Counted from the stretch's first letter, positions 17,694 to 26,812 are shown. The stretch: DNA of 57,555 nucleotides from Endomicrobium sp. (GCA_031286985.1 JAITTL010000032.1:1-57555); one strand, 5' to 3'. Program-made: numbers and translations. Notes: a model not told the origin generated them from the sequence alone.

Positions 17694-18860
17694 ATGGAAA
17701 TTTGCTACAGCGAAAAATTGAAAAAATTGCCGCCTTATCTCTTTATTGAAATAGATAGAAAAAAGAAAGTAGCAATTGAAAAAGGAGCGGATATAATATC
17801 TTTTGGTGTTGGTGACCCTGATTTGCCCACACCTGCTCATATAGTAGAATCCATGCAGAAAGCTGTGGTAAACCCTGAGTACCATCAGTATCCATTTGGT
17901 GCTGGAATGATTTCGTATAGAAATGCCATCATAAAGTGGGTTAAACAAAGATTTGACGTCGATTTGGAAGTAGATGAAGTTTGTGCTCTCATAGGGACAA
18001 AAGAGGGTATAGGACATATGCATTTAGGATTTATAAATCCTGGAGATGTAGTTTTGATTCCAGAACCTGGGTATCCTGTGTATAATACTGGTACAATTTT
18101 TACAGATGGAGTTTTGCACTTTATGCCTTTGCTCGAAAAGAATAATTTTTTGCCTGATTTGGACTCAATTCCAAATTACATTGTCGAAAAAGCGAAATTA
18201 ATTTTTGTAAATTATCCTAATAATCCAACAGCTGCAGTTGCTTCTAAAGAATTTTATGGTAAACTCATAGATTTTGCGAAAAAAAATAACATAATTGTAG
18301 CAGCAGATGCTGCGTATTCTGAGATATACTATGACGAAAGTGATAAACCGTCAAGTTTTTTGGAATTCCCAGGAGCCAAAGATGTTGGTGTAGAGTTTCA
18401 TTCTTTATCAAAAACCTATAATATGACTGGTTGGCGTATAGGTTGGGTATGTGGTAATAAAGAAATTGTTGAAGGTATTGCTAAAGTTAAAGATAATTAT
18501 GATTCAGGGGTATTCCAGGCTGTTCAAGAAGCTGCTATCACAGCTCTTACATCTTCACAAAAATGTGTTGAAACTTCGAGGAAAATATATAAGGAACGTA
18601 GAGATGTATTAGTTGAAGGCTTAAGAAAATTAGGATGGGACGTAAATTTACCGAAAGCTTCATTTTATGTTTGGGCAAAAATTCCAAAAGGATATACATC
18701 TTCACAAGTTGTTTCCAAATTGCTTGAAAACGCTGCTATAGTTTCTACTCCTGGTAATGGTATGGGAAAGAGTGGTGAAGGATATGTAAGATTTGCTCTT
18801 ACCGTTGCTGTGCCAAGAATTAAAGAAGCGATGAAACGTATCAGCAAAATAACATGGTAG
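17694..18860 (+). CDS. dapL: LL-diaminopimelate aminotransferase
   Basis: It converts tetrahydrodipicolinate directly to LL-diaminopimelate with glutamate as amino donor, bypassing the succinylase and acetylase steps. The fold-type I PLP features are YPNNPTA, DAAYSEI and cofactor Lys240 in SLSKTYNMTGWR. FGVGDPDLPTP near the N-terminus fits the DapL/MJ1391-like group of class I aminotransferases. The ATG at 17694 follows GGAG by 8 nt; a TTG at 17688 is too close to that site. DapL rather than another aminotransferase is inferred from its place right after dapA-dapB, with no dapC/D/E nearby. Confidence 0.88.
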   Translation: MEICYSEKLKKLPPYLFIEIDRKKKVAIEKGADIISFGVGDPDLPTPAHIVESMQKAVVNPEYHQYPFGAGMISYRNAIIKWVKQRFDVDLEVDEVCALIGTKEGIGHMHLGFINPGDVVLIPEPGYPVYNTGTIFTDGVLHFMPLLEKNNFLPDLDSIPNYIVEKAKLIFVNYPNNPTAAVASKEFYGKLIDFAKKNNIIVAADAAYSEIYYDESDKPSSFLEFPGAKDVGVEFHSLSKTYNMTGWRIGWVCGNKEIVEGIAKVKDNYDSGVFQAVQEAAITALTSSQKCVETSRKIYKERRDVLVEGLRKLGWDVNLPKASFYVWAKIPKGYTSSQVVSKLLENAAIVSTPGNGMGKSGEGYVRFALTVAVPRIKEAMKRISKITW

Positions 18861-18882
18861 GTCGTGATTTTTGGGATTTTTT

Positions 18883-19296
18883 ATGAAATTAGATTTGTCG
18901 AGTTTTAAAAAAGCGGTTGTGTCATTTGAACAGGCTATAGAATTTTCTGATAAATTGATAACTGGAGATGTGATTACTCCTGAAGAAAAATTTTTCCGCG
19001 CAGGTGTGATACAAAATTTTGAATTTACTTATGAGCTCTCATGGAAAATTATGCAGCGGGCACTTAAAATGTATGCTAATGTAAATGAATATTTAAATAA
19101 AAAAGAGTTATTTCGTTCTGCTTTTAAAAATAAGTTAATCACGGATGCTGCACGGTGGTTTGATTATTACGAAGCGAGAAATATAACAGCTCATACTTAT
19201 GATGATGTGAAAGCAGATTTGGTTTATAAAACTGCAAAATTTTTTCTAAAAGATGTAAGGGTTTTGTTAGCTAATTTAGAAAAGCTTAATGATTGA
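18883..19296 (+). CDS. hepT: HepT-like HEPN toxin (HI0074 family)
   Basis: It is a predicted small HEPN-fold ribonuclease toxin, held in check by the neighbouring nucleotidyltransferase. The RX4HXY motif is exact: Arg99, His104, Tyr106 in RNITAHTY. In studied MntA-HepT pairs this tyrosine is AMP-modified by the antitoxin. FEFTYELSWK is typical of the HI0074 'substrate-binding' group. The ATG at 18883 follows GGGA by about 7 nt; a TTG at 18871 is less likely. It begins 22 nt after dapL and overlaps mntA by 8 nt, so it is probably read from the lysine operon. Confidence 0.85.
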   Translation: MKLDLSSFKKAVVSFEQAIEFSDKLITGDVITPEEKFFRAGVIQNFEFTYELSWKIMQRALKMYANVNEYLNKKELFRSAFKNKLITDAARWFDYYEARNITAHTYDDVKADLVYKTAKFFLKDVRVLLANLEKLND

Positions 19297-19612
19297 TAAT
19301 AAAATTATAAATTTAGAACAAGAATATTTAGATATGGTTAAAAACATTTTGTCACTTGCACTAAAAGATAAGAATGTTAAGGTGTATGTTTTTGGCTCAA
19401 GAGTAAAAGGATCAGTAGAGAAGGCTTCGGATATAGATTTAGCTTTGGATGCAAATGGGATAAGTCTGGACTATTTTTTTATTGCAAATATCAAATATCG
19501 TTTTCAAGAAAGTGGTATACCCTACAGTGTTGATATAGTAGATTTGAATAAGATTTCGAATGATTTTAGAAAATGCATAAGAGGTGATTTAGTTGAAATA
19601 AAGTACAGGTAA
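19289..19612 (+). CDS. mntA: MntA-like minimal nucleotidyltransferase antitoxin
   Basis: It is a predicted adenylyltransferase that neutralises HepT by adding AMP. The minimal-nucleotidyltransferase motif GSX10DXD is exact: Gly36-Ser37 in FGSRVKG, Asp48 and Asp50 in SDIDLALD. The 107 residues are normal. Its start overlaps the end of hepT by 8 nt, the usual toxin-antitoxin arrangement. All key residues of both partners are intact, which is notable in a region with several broken genes. Confidence 0.85.
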   Translation: MIDNKIINLEQEYLDMVKNILSLALKDKNVKVYVFGSRVKGSVEKASDIDLALDANGISLDYFFIANIKYRFQESGIPYSVDIVDLNKISNDFRKCIRGDLVEIKYR

Positions 19613-19686
19613 GTGTAACTATGAGGTTGTTATTGTTTTGTAGTTGATTTTTGAGAATTAAATAATTCACGAAAGTTTTACCGTTA

Positions 19687-19974
19687 ATGTTGTCTTTTAT
19701 TGGTACTGATATAGTACAATACGTGCGCGCGTGTATGAGTGTAAATAAGATTGAAAAAAGAATATGTCTTGGACCAATATTGCACATAGTACTTTTTATA
19801 CCTGTAGCTTTAGGTGTAAATGGGAAAAGGAGAGATGTTTCAAGTGCGAGGGTAATTTATCCTCGTTGGATGTATAATTCGGACTATGGCTGTGCACCTA
19901 AAGTAGCAAACGTAGCACAAATTGGTTTAAAAATCTCGTTTAATTTGTGTTTCAGATTTTACAGCTGCTCTTAA
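19687..19974 (+). CDS. Doubtful 95-residue open frame
   Basis: It is an open frame with ATG but no convincing ribosome site. It carries one modest hydrophobic stretch (about residues 27-43) and resembles no family I know. It fills most of the gap between mntA and queF (19613-20100). Cys, Tyr and Arg use is odd for this chromosome, so it may be non-coding. Confidence 0.2.
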   Translation: MLSFIGTDIVQYVRACMSVNKIEKRICLGPILHIVLFIPVALGVNGKRRDVSSARVIYPRWMYNSDYGCAPKVANVAQIGLKISFNLCFRFYSCS

Positions 19975-20004
19975 TTTACGTTGTAGAACATAAAACTTTT
20001 ATGT

Positions 20005-20031
20005 TTGTTTATCTTAAAAATCACATATACT
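20005..20031 (+). promoter_or_regulatory. Weak candidate promoter before queF-murC
   Basis: TTGTTT (20005-20010) and TATACT (20026-20031) are separated by 15 bp, shorter than ideal, and lie about 70 bp before queF. No better candidate is seen in the gap. Confidence 0.25.
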
Positions 20032-20100
20032 AGTTTTACGCATGATTTTTTGTGTTTAGTTTTTACAAATTAATTATTCAAAAAGAGATAAAAGAGATAT

Positions 20101-20493
20101 ATGAAAAATAAGTTACATGTTTTTAATAAGGTCATACCGTCTCTGCTTGAGGGAATGCCTTATGAGTATATTGGCAAAACGATAAACGTGTGCATTGAAA
20201 CAGAGGAATTTACCTGTCTTTGTCCATGGACAGGGCTTCCTGATTTTGCCCATATTACGATAAATTATACCCCTGACAAAACTGTGATAGAACTCAAGTC
20301 TTTAAAATTGTATTTACAAACTTATAGAATGGTTGGGATAGTACATGAAAGTGTTATAAACAGTATTTTGAATGATTTAATACTGATAACAAGACCACAA
20401 AAAATGGAAATAATTATTAAATTTGGAATACGTGGTGGAATTATTACAACCGTGAGCGCCCAATACAGTAAAAACAAAAAAGGTGGAAAATAG
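20101..20493 (+). CDS. queF: NADPH-dependent 7-cyano-7-deazaguanine reductase
   Basis: It reduces preQ0 to preQ1 in queuosine (tRNA wobble base) synthesis. The catalytic cysteine is Cys41 in LCPWTGLPDF. The family's ESLK-type NADPH block appears as ELKSLKLYLQTYR, followed by the conserved HES (usually HED/HEN). At 130 residues it is the short unimodular form. It abuts murC with no gap, so the tRNA-modification gene is probably read with the cell-wall genes. Other queuosine genes are not in the window. Confidence 0.92.
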   Translation: MKNKLHVFNKVIPSLLEGMPYEYIGKTINVCIETEEFTCLCPWTGLPDFAHITINYTPDKTVIELKSLKLYLQTYRMVGIVHESVINSILNDLILITRPQKMEIIIKFGIRGGIITTVSAQYSKNKKGGK

Positions 20494-21846
20494 GTGTTTC
20501 GGAAAAATCAAAATATACATTTTGTAGGGATTGGCGGATCTGGAATGTCAGGGATAGCTGAAGTTTTAATAAATTTAGGATATGGTGTTTCAGGTTCTGA
20601 TCTAAAAAAGACGGATGTTACTGAACACCTTGAAGATATAGGGGCAAACATTCGCATTGGACATAATGTAAAAAACATAAAATACGCAGATGTTGTTGTT
20701 ACTTCAACAGCGATAGGTAAAAATAACTGTGAGGTTGTTGCTGCACTGAAAAATAAAATTCCTGTGATACCACGTGTAGAAATGCTTGCAGAGTTGGCAA
20801 GGTTAAAATATGCTGTAACTATAGCAGGAACTCATGGTAAAACGACAACTACATCTTTTACTGCTCTTATTTTAGATGAAGGTGGATTTGATCCAACAGT
20901 CGTTATAGGAGGTAAGCCTAATAATTTTAAAACAAACGCAAAATTTGGAAAAGGTGACTATATTGTTGCAGAAGCCGATGAATCAGATGGATCTTTTTTA
21001 AAACTTACACCTGCTATTGCTGTTGTGACAAATATAGATAATGATCATTTAGATTATTATGGTAGCATGGAAAAACTTAAAGAGGTTTTTATAAAGCATA
21101 TTAATTCAATTCCATTTTACGGTGTTGCCATAATTTGTTCAGATGATAAAATTGTAAAAGAAATAATACCTAAAATTACAAGAAAATATATTACTTATGG
21201 AATTACTGGAAAACCTGACATTAAAGCTTCAGGTATAAAAACATTAAAAAATTGTACAAGCTTTGACGTTGTTTATATGGAAAAACTGCTTGGAAACGTT
21301 TGCATAAAAATTCCAGGCAAACACAATATATTAAATTCTCTTGCTGCGGTGGGTGTTGGTTTATGGTTGGGTATTCCTTTTAATTCAATTGTTAAGTCTG
21401 TAAATAAATTTGACGGCGTTGGTAGACGGTTTGAAATAAAGGGAGAAAAGAATGGTATTGTGATTATTGATGATTATGCGCATCATCCTACAGAAATAAG
21501 GGCTACTTTAAAAACCATAAAACATTCTTGGCCTAAACGTAGGATTATTGTTTTATTTCAACCCCATAGATATTCAAGGACGATTAATCTTTTTAGTGAG
21601 TTTGGTAAGAGTTTTGAAGATGCTGATTTTGTAAAAATTTTAGACATTTATTCTGCAGGAGAGCAAAAAATTAAAGGTATAACTTCTGATTTAATATTGA
21701 AAAGTTTGATAAATAATAAATGTAAAGCTGAAAAATTTGCAAATCTACAAAGATTTTCGAAAACACTTCAGTGTGATGATATAGTGGTAACATTAGGTGC
21801 TGGTGATGTATGGAAGCAAGGAGAAAAATTATTAACTCTGATTTGA
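20494..21846 (+). CDS. murC: UDP-N-acetylmuramate--L-alanine ligase
   Basis: It adds L-Ala to UDP-MurNAc with ATP, the first amino-acid addition to the peptidoglycan stem. The three-domain Mur-ligase layout is seen as HFVGIGGSGMSGIAEVL at the N-terminus, the ATP loop AGTHGKTTTTS, ADESDGS, and DDYAHHPTEI in the last third. The 450 residues are normal. It starts with GTG directly after the queF stop, with GGTGG upstream. It overlaps murB by 37 nt, an unusually long overlap. Confidence 0.96.
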   Translation: MFRKNQNIHFVGIGGSGMSGIAEVLINLGYGVSGSDLKKTDVTEHLEDIGANIRIGHNVKNIKYADVVVTSTAIGKNNCEVVAALKNKIPVIPRVEMLAELARLKYAVTIAGTHGKTTTTSFTALILDEGGFDPTVVIGGKPNNFKTNAKFGKGDYIVAEADESDGSFLKLTPAIAVVTNIDNDHLDYYGSMEKLKEVFIKHINSIPFYGVAIICSDDKIVKEIIPKITRKYITYGITGKPDIKASGIKTLKNCTSFDVVYMEKLLGNVCIKIPGKHNILNSLAAVGVGLWLGIPFNSIVKSVNKFDGVGRRFEIKGEKNGIVIIDDYAHHPTEIRATLKTIKHSWPKRRIIVLFQPHRYSRTINLFSEFGKSFEDADFVKILDIYSAGEQKIKGITSDLILKSLINNKCKAEKFANLQRFSKTLQCDDIVVTLGAGDVWKQGEKLLTLI

Positions 21847-22721
21847 TTAAAGAATTGTCTTCTCTCGATTGTAAAATTTTAGAAGATGAACCCCTTTATA
21901 AACATTGTTCGTTTAAAATTGGTGGTCCAGCTGATTTTTATGTTGAAATTCCAAGTGAACAGGCTTTGCTTGTTTTCTTAAACAATGTTATATCGCGCAG
22001 TTATTTTGTGTTGGGAAGTGGGACGAATGTCCTTTTTTCTGATGAAGGATACAGAGGAGTGATTATTTCTCTTGTAGGAGAATTTAAAAAAATCTCTATT
22101 TTGCAAGAAAAAATCGTAAGTGGCGGTGGCGTATTGCTTTCAAAAGTTTTAGATGTTGCTGTTAAAAATAATTTGACAGGTATTGAGTGCATTACTGGGA
22201 TTCCTGGTACTGTCGGAGGGGCTGTTTGTGGAAATGCAGGGACTAAGGATCAGTGGATATGTTCAGTTGTGAGTAATGTAGAGGTTTATAGAAATTCAAT
22301 AAAAGAGGTTATAAGTAAAGAAAAAATTGTATTTGGCTACAGAGAAAGTGGATTACAAAATTGCATTATTACAAGAGTTGCTCTTCACTTGAAAAAAGAT
22401 GTGAAAAATGATAGCCTGCTTGACACGTTACGTGGCGATATGATGCGAAAACGCTTAGAAACACAGCCGTTAAATGTACCTAGCGCTGGTAGTGTATTTA
22501 AGAATCCTGATGGTTTTGTCGTTGGAAGACTTGTTGAAGATAGTGGTTTGAAAGGAACTCGCATAGGTGGTGCACAGATTTCAGAACTTCATGGAAATTT
22601 TATAGTAAACACTGGGGGAGCTTCATCCGGTGATGTTTTGTCTTTAATTGAGGTGATAAAAGACAAAATAAAAGAGAGATTTGGTATAAATCTTGAAACT
22701 GAGTTGAAACTAATAAATTGA
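21810..22721 (+). CDS. murB: UDP-N-acetylenolpyruvoylglucosamine reductase
   Basis: It is an FAD enzyme that uses NADPH to complete UDP-MurNAc. The FAD blocks are GSGTNVLFSDEG and GIPGTVGGAVCGNAG; GYRESG and PSAGSVFKNP, with the catalytic Ser, complete the active site. The 303 residues fit the shorter MurB type. The start ATG lies 37 nt inside murC; a TTG at 21843 is the alternative but lies 19 nt past AAGGAG. Confidence 0.95.
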   Translation: MEARRKIINSDLIKELSSLDCKILEDEPLYKHCSFKIGGPADFYVEIPSEQALLVFLNNVISRSYFVLGSGTNVLFSDEGYRGVIISLVGEFKKISILQEKIVSGGGVLLSKVLDVAVKNNLTGIECITGIPGTVGGAVCGNAGTKDQWICSVVSNVEVYRNSIKEVISKEKIVFGYRESGLQNCIITRVALHLKKDVKNDSLLDTLRGDMMRKRLETQPLNVPSAGSVFKNPDGFVVGRLVEDSGLKGTRIGGAQISELHGNFIVNTGGASSGDVLSLIEVIKDKIKERFGINLETELKLIN

Positions 22722-23668
22722 AAAAACATAACATATTGTCGAAATTGAGAAATAAAAAAATAGGCGTTCTATATGGTGGTTTATCCAGAGAAAGGGATAT
22801 TTCTGTGATATCTGGTAAAGCTGTTTTGAATGTGTTTGAAAAATTAAAGATTAATGCGTGTGGTATAGATGTTGATAGAAATGTTTGTGATAAAATAAAG
22901 AAAGAAAAAATAGATATAGCTTTCATAGCTTTGCATGGCTACGTTGGAGAGGATGGGGTGATCCAGGGTATGTTAGAGATGTTGGGTATTCCTTATACTG
23001 GTTGTGGTATTTTTGGAAGTTCTGCTTCCATTAATAAGGATATTTCAAAGCAATTTTTCCAATTTAATGGCATTTTAACACCAGAGTGGAAAGTTCTTAA
23101 AAAATCAGAAGCACTCCCTGAAATAAAACAATATCCAATCGTTGTAAAGCCTGTGCTTGAAGGATCTACTATAGGTGTGTTGATGGTAAAGAAGGCGTCA
23201 CATTTTGCAGCAGCTGTAAAAGAGGCGTTTAAGTATGGTGAAGAAATTATTATTGAACAGTTTGTAGATGGTAAAGAGATAACAGTAAGTGTTTTAAACG
23301 GAAAAGTCTTACCCATTATAGAAATATTGCATAAAGGGGACCTTTACGATTTTAATTCAAAGTACAAAAAAGGGTTTTCAAGGTACGTAATTCCTGCTGA
23401 TATCACTAAAAAATCTTATAAAAAAGCGCGAGATTTTGCAGAAAAAATATATAAGATTTTCAAATGTAACGGGATGTGTCGTGTGGACATGGTTGTAGAC
23501 AAAAAAGATAAGGTATGGGTGCTGGAAAACAATACTGTTCCAGGAATGACAGAAAATTCCTTACTGCCAGCTGCAGGTGCAGCAGCAGGATATGATTTTG
23601 AAAGTTTAGTTTTGGAAATTGTAGAGAGTACGTTGAAAAATGGCAAAAAAAAGGCGCTATGTTTATAA
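22718..23668 (+). CDS. ddl: D-alanine--D-alanine ligase
   Basis: It joins two D-Ala for the peptidoglycan stem, in the ATP-grasp superfamily. Conserved blocks are YGGLSRERDISVISG, LHGYVGEDGVIQGMLE, KPVLEGSTIGV and ENNTVPGMTENSLLP near the end. The 316 residues are normal. It starts with TTG at 22718, overlapping murB by 4 nt (TTGA), and overlaps ftsQ by 29 nt. Confidence 0.95.
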   Translation: MKKHNILSKLRNKKIGVLYGGLSRERDISVISGKAVLNVFEKLKINACGIDVDRNVCDKIKKEKIDIAFIALHGYVGEDGVIQGMLEMLGIPYTGCGIFGSSASINKDISKQFFQFNGILTPEWKVLKKSEALPEIKQYPIVVKPVLEGSTIGVLMVKKASHFAAAVKEAFKYGEEIIIEQFVDGKEITVSVLNGKVLPIIEILHKGDLYDFNSKYKKGFSRYVIPADITKKSYKKARDFAEKIYKIFKCNGMCRVDMVVDKKDKVWVLENNTVPGMTENSLLPAAGAAAGYDFESLVLEIVESTLKNGKKKALCL

Positions 23669-24440
23669 GTCTGTCCATATAGGTGTGGGTTATTCAAATC
23701 AACGCAAAGACAACAGAAATGCAGTTAGGTTCTTTTTCTATTTTTTGCTTCTTTGTGCGTTTGTGTCTGGCGTTTATTTTAGTGGCAAAAAATTGCTTGA
23801 TATTGCTAGTAGGTCAGATAAAATAATTGTGAAAGATATAGATATTGTTGGAACCAAAAATATTACCAAAGCTGAGATAAAAGAGCTGCTTCCTTTTAAG
23901 ATTGGAGATAATCTTTTAAAAATCAATTTATCAGAAGCGGAAGAGGAAATAAAAAAGCTGAAGCCAGAATTAAAAAAAATTGTAATTAAGCGGCGCTGGC
24001 AAAAAGTAAAAGTTAGACTTTATGAAAGGACACCCGAAGCGTTTGTGGTTTGTAATAGTGAAAAAGAGGGTATAGATTTTGATAACAGACCGTTCCCTCT
24101 ACGTGGTTTTATGAGCGCGATGAAAGTTCCAAAGATTATTTATCAATCTGATGGTGAGCGGTGGAAAATATTAAATTTCATTAAAAGGTTTAAACGCATT
24201 TGCGGGGAGTTTCTTGATAATATTTCGGAAATAAAGTTTAGTAGTACAGGAGATTTAATTTTTGTTATGAATAGCAACACGGTAATTTTTTGGGGTGACG
24301 AGATTCCAGAACGGTTGTCACCTAAATTCAAAAAATTTCAAAAAATTTATGTTGATGCAATGGCTAAATATAAACAGATAGAATACATAGATATGACTCT
24401 TTATTGTTCAGGAAAAGCAACTGTAAAACCTTATAAATAA
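23640..24440 (+). CDS. ftsQ: Cell division protein FtsQ/DivIB
   Basis: It is a membrane-anchored divisome protein that links FtsB/FtsL and late proteins. A short basic cytoplasmic tail is followed by one membrane helix (about residues 30-50, FYFLLLCAFVSGVYF). A POTRA domain then begins with IVKDIDIVGTKNITKAEI and has the usual VKVRLYERTPEAFV end strand. The 266 residues are normal. Position between ddl and ftsA is the classic one. Confidence 0.9.
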   Translation: MAKKRRYVYKSVHIGVGYSNQRKDNRNAVRFFFYFLLLCAFVSGVYFSGKKLLDIASRSDKIIVKDIDIVGTKNITKAEIKELLPFKIGDNLLKINLSEAEEEIKKLKPELKKIVIKRRWQKVKVRLYERTPEAFVVCNSEKEGIDFDNRPFPLRGFMSAMKVPKIIYQSDGERWKILNFIKRFKRICGEFLDNISEIKFSSTGDLIFVMNSNTVIFWGDEIPERLSPKFKKFQKIYVDAMAKYKQIEYIDMTLYCSGKATVKPYK

Positions 24441-24465
24441 AAATAGTATGACAAGGATTTAAACA

Positions 24466-25707
24466 ATGTCTAAAAAAGAGCTTTTGGCGGGTCTTGATAT
24501 TGGTAGCAGTCAAATGTGTTGTGTTGCTGGCATCCACGATGAAGATGCAAGAATTGTAAAAATTTTAGGGGCGGTTTCTGTATCCTGCGATGGGATAAAA
24601 GCTGGAGCGGTAATTAACATACAAGAAGCAGCAGTGGCTATCGGTAAGGCATTTGAAGAAATTGAAAAAATTGTAGGAAGTCAAATAGGAAATGTTATTG
24701 TTGCTATGAGAGGAAATTTTATTAAAGCTAAAAGTTCCAAAGGTGTCGCCAATATAAATTATTCTAATAGAGAAGTTTCGGGTGAAACCATTGAAAATGC
24801 TGTAGAGAGCGCGAAAAAACAGATAAAAATGGACCCTGACCATGAGATACTTCAAATAGTTCCGCGAGAATATATATTAAATCAACAAAGAGGTATACAG
24901 AATCCTATAGGTATGGAGGGGACGTATATTGAGGTTGATATTCATGCTTTTATAGCCTCCAGTAGTAACCTAGGTAATATAGCCAAAGCCATGAGTTCTG
25001 TAGGCGTTAACTGTGATAATAGGGTATATGGATATCTTGCGGCAAGTGAGATTTTGGTTACAAAAGAAGAAAAAGAGTTGAGTTGTCTTGTGATTGATTT
25101 TGGAGGGCTCACAACTGGGCTTGTTCACTATGTTGACGGCATTATAAGGCATACAGATGAACTTTCTGAAGGATCTGATTACATTACAAGGGATATTGGT
25201 CACAAATTGCGGGCAGCATATTCTGTCTCAAAAAAAATTAAGGAAATTTATGGTGCTGCTTTTGTTTATTCCGATTTTAAAAATGAAGAATTTGAATATA
25301 AAGCTGCTGATGGAAGAAATATAAAAAAATGTGATAGACTTGAACTTGTAAATGGTATAATCACTCCGAGAATAGATAGAATTCTATATGAAATAAAAGA
25401 AGTTATAGAAAAAAATAATTACGGTGATGAATTTTTATCCGGTGGAATAATTCTTTCTGGAGGTGGCAGTAACCTTTCGGGTCTTGCAGAAGCTTTTGAA
25501 AAGGCGTTTGGTTGTTCTGTTAGAACTGGAATACCTAATTCAGATAAGGTTGTTGGGCCAAATGAAGTATTATTAAATCCATCTTATACTACGTCTATAG
25601 GTGCGGTAACGTCAGTTTTTTCGAATTTAAATAATTATTTACAAGAAAAATCATCGAGGACTGGTATAGCTTCAAAAGTATCGAAATGGTTTGAGGAAGT
25701 TTTTTGA
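24466..25707 (+). CDS. ftsA: Cell division protein FtsA
   Basis: It is an actin-like ATPase that tethers FtsZ to the membrane. The N-terminal phosphate loop is LAGLDIGSSQMCC; the SHS2/1C domain follows, then VIDFGGLTTG and ILSGGGSNLSGL. The C-terminal end KVSKWFEEVF is amphipathic, like the FtsA membrane anchor. The 413 residues are normal. It stops 1 nt before the ftsZ start. Confidence 0.95.
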   Translation: MSKKELLAGLDIGSSQMCCVAGIHDEDARIVKILGAVSVSCDGIKAGAVINIQEAAVAIGKAFEEIEKIVGSQIGNVIVAMRGNFIKAKSSKGVANINYSNREVSGETIENAVESAKKQIKMDPDHEILQIVPREYILNQQRGIQNPIGMEGTYIEVDIHAFIASSSNLGNIAKAMSSVGVNCDNRVYGYLAASEILVTKEEKELSCLVIDFGGLTTGLVHYVDGIIRHTDELSEGSDYITRDIGHKLRAAYSVSKKIKEIYGAAFVYSDFKNEEFEYKAADGRNIKKCDRLELVNGIITPRIDRILYEIKEVIEKNNYGDEFLSGGIILSGGGSNLSGLAEAFEKAFGCSVRTGIPNSDKVVGPNEVLLNPSYTTSIGAVTSVFSNLNNYLQEKSSRTGIASKVSKWFEEVF

Positions 25708-25708
25708 A

Positions 25709-26812
25709 ATGAGTATAAAGATAGTATTGCCTCCAAAAGAAATGAATACAGGACAGCCTGCAGTGATCAAAATTGTTGGCGTTGGCGGCGGTGGATGTAA
25801 CGCTGTTAACAGGATGATTGCTGCAAATGTCGGCAATGTTGAATTTGTGGCCATCAATACCGATGCTCAGGCTTTGTTAAAATCCTCAGCTCCGGATATA
25901 CTTCAGATTGGGGAGAAGATAACGAAAGGTCTCGGTGTTGGTGGGAACCCTGATGTGGGTAGACGTGCTGCTGAAGAGAATTTGGAAGAAATAAGAGGGA
26001 GACTTATTGGGGCAGATATGATTTTTGTTACTGCCGGAATGGGAGGTGGGACAGGTACAGGTGCAGCTCCGTTGGTTGCTAAACTTGCAAAAGAGGAAGA
26101 AATACTTACAGTTGGTGTTGTAACGAAGCCATTTGAACATGAAGGCAAGATTAGAATGACTCAGGCGGAGGAAGGAATTAAAAATCTTAAAGAGTATACA
26201 GATGCCTTGATCATTATTCCAAACGAAAGAGTTTTTAATGTAATAAATGAACGTATTGCTCTTGACGCTTTTTATCAAATCATAGATGATGTTCTGAGAC
26301 AGAGTATTCAAGCAATTACCGATGTTATAACGGTTACAGGTGAAATTAATAGAGATTTTGCGGATGTAAAAAATATTTTAAGTAAAGCAGGTACGGCGCT
26401 GATAGGAATAGGTGAAAGTACGAGTGCAGATGTTAAAGAAGCTGTGAAAAAAGCGGTTGTAAGTCCGCTTCTTGATAATTGTGATATTTCAAAAGCTAAA
26501 AAAATTCTTATCAATATAACGACGAATTCTAGTATTACGGCGGTAACTTTACAAGAAATATTTAACGATATAAAGAGTTATGGCATTAATGGGCATGTAT
26601 TTTTTGGACACACTATAGATGATAGAATTGATGATAAAATTAAAGTTACAATTATCGCCACAGATTTTAATACTGACGACTTAAGTAGTTTGGTGGAAAA
26701 TAAGGTAGAACCACAGCCAGATTTTTTTTTACAACAAAATTTACTGCAAGTTGAAAACATGGATCCTTTGAAGCCAGCATATACATACTGGAAACCCAAA
26801 TTTTTGAAATAG
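25709..26812 (+). CDS. ftsZ: Cell division protein FtsZ
   Basis: It is a tubulin-like GTPase that forms the division ring. The GTP-binding core is VGVGGGGCNAVNRM at the start, NTDAQAL, and the tubulin signature GMGGGTGTG from residue 111; NERVFNVINERI and REINRDFAD-like DFADVKNIL follow. The ATG at 25709 is supported by GAGGAAG 10 nt upstream; a TTG at 25691 overlaps that site. The 367 residues include a short C-terminal linker. The tail (YWKPKFLK) only loosely resembles the usual D-IPxFLR peptide that binds FtsA. Confidence 0.97.
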   Translation: MSIKIVLPPKEMNTGQPAVIKIVGVGGGGCNAVNRMIAANVGNVEFVAINTDAQALLKSSAPDILQIGEKITKGLGVGGNPDVGRRAAEENLEEIRGRLIGADMIFVTAGMGGGTGTGAAPLVAKLAKEEEILTVGVVTKPFEHEGKIRMTQAEEGIKNLKEYTDALIIIPNERVFNVINERIALDAFYQIIDDVLRQSIQAITDVITVTGEINRDFADVKNILSKAGTALIGIGESTSADVKEAVKKAVVSPLLDNCDISKAKKILINITTNSSITAVTLQEIFNDIKSYGINGHVFFGHTIDDRIDDKIKVTIIATDFNTDDLSSLVENKVEPQPDFFLQQNLLQVENMDPLKPAYTYWKPKFLK

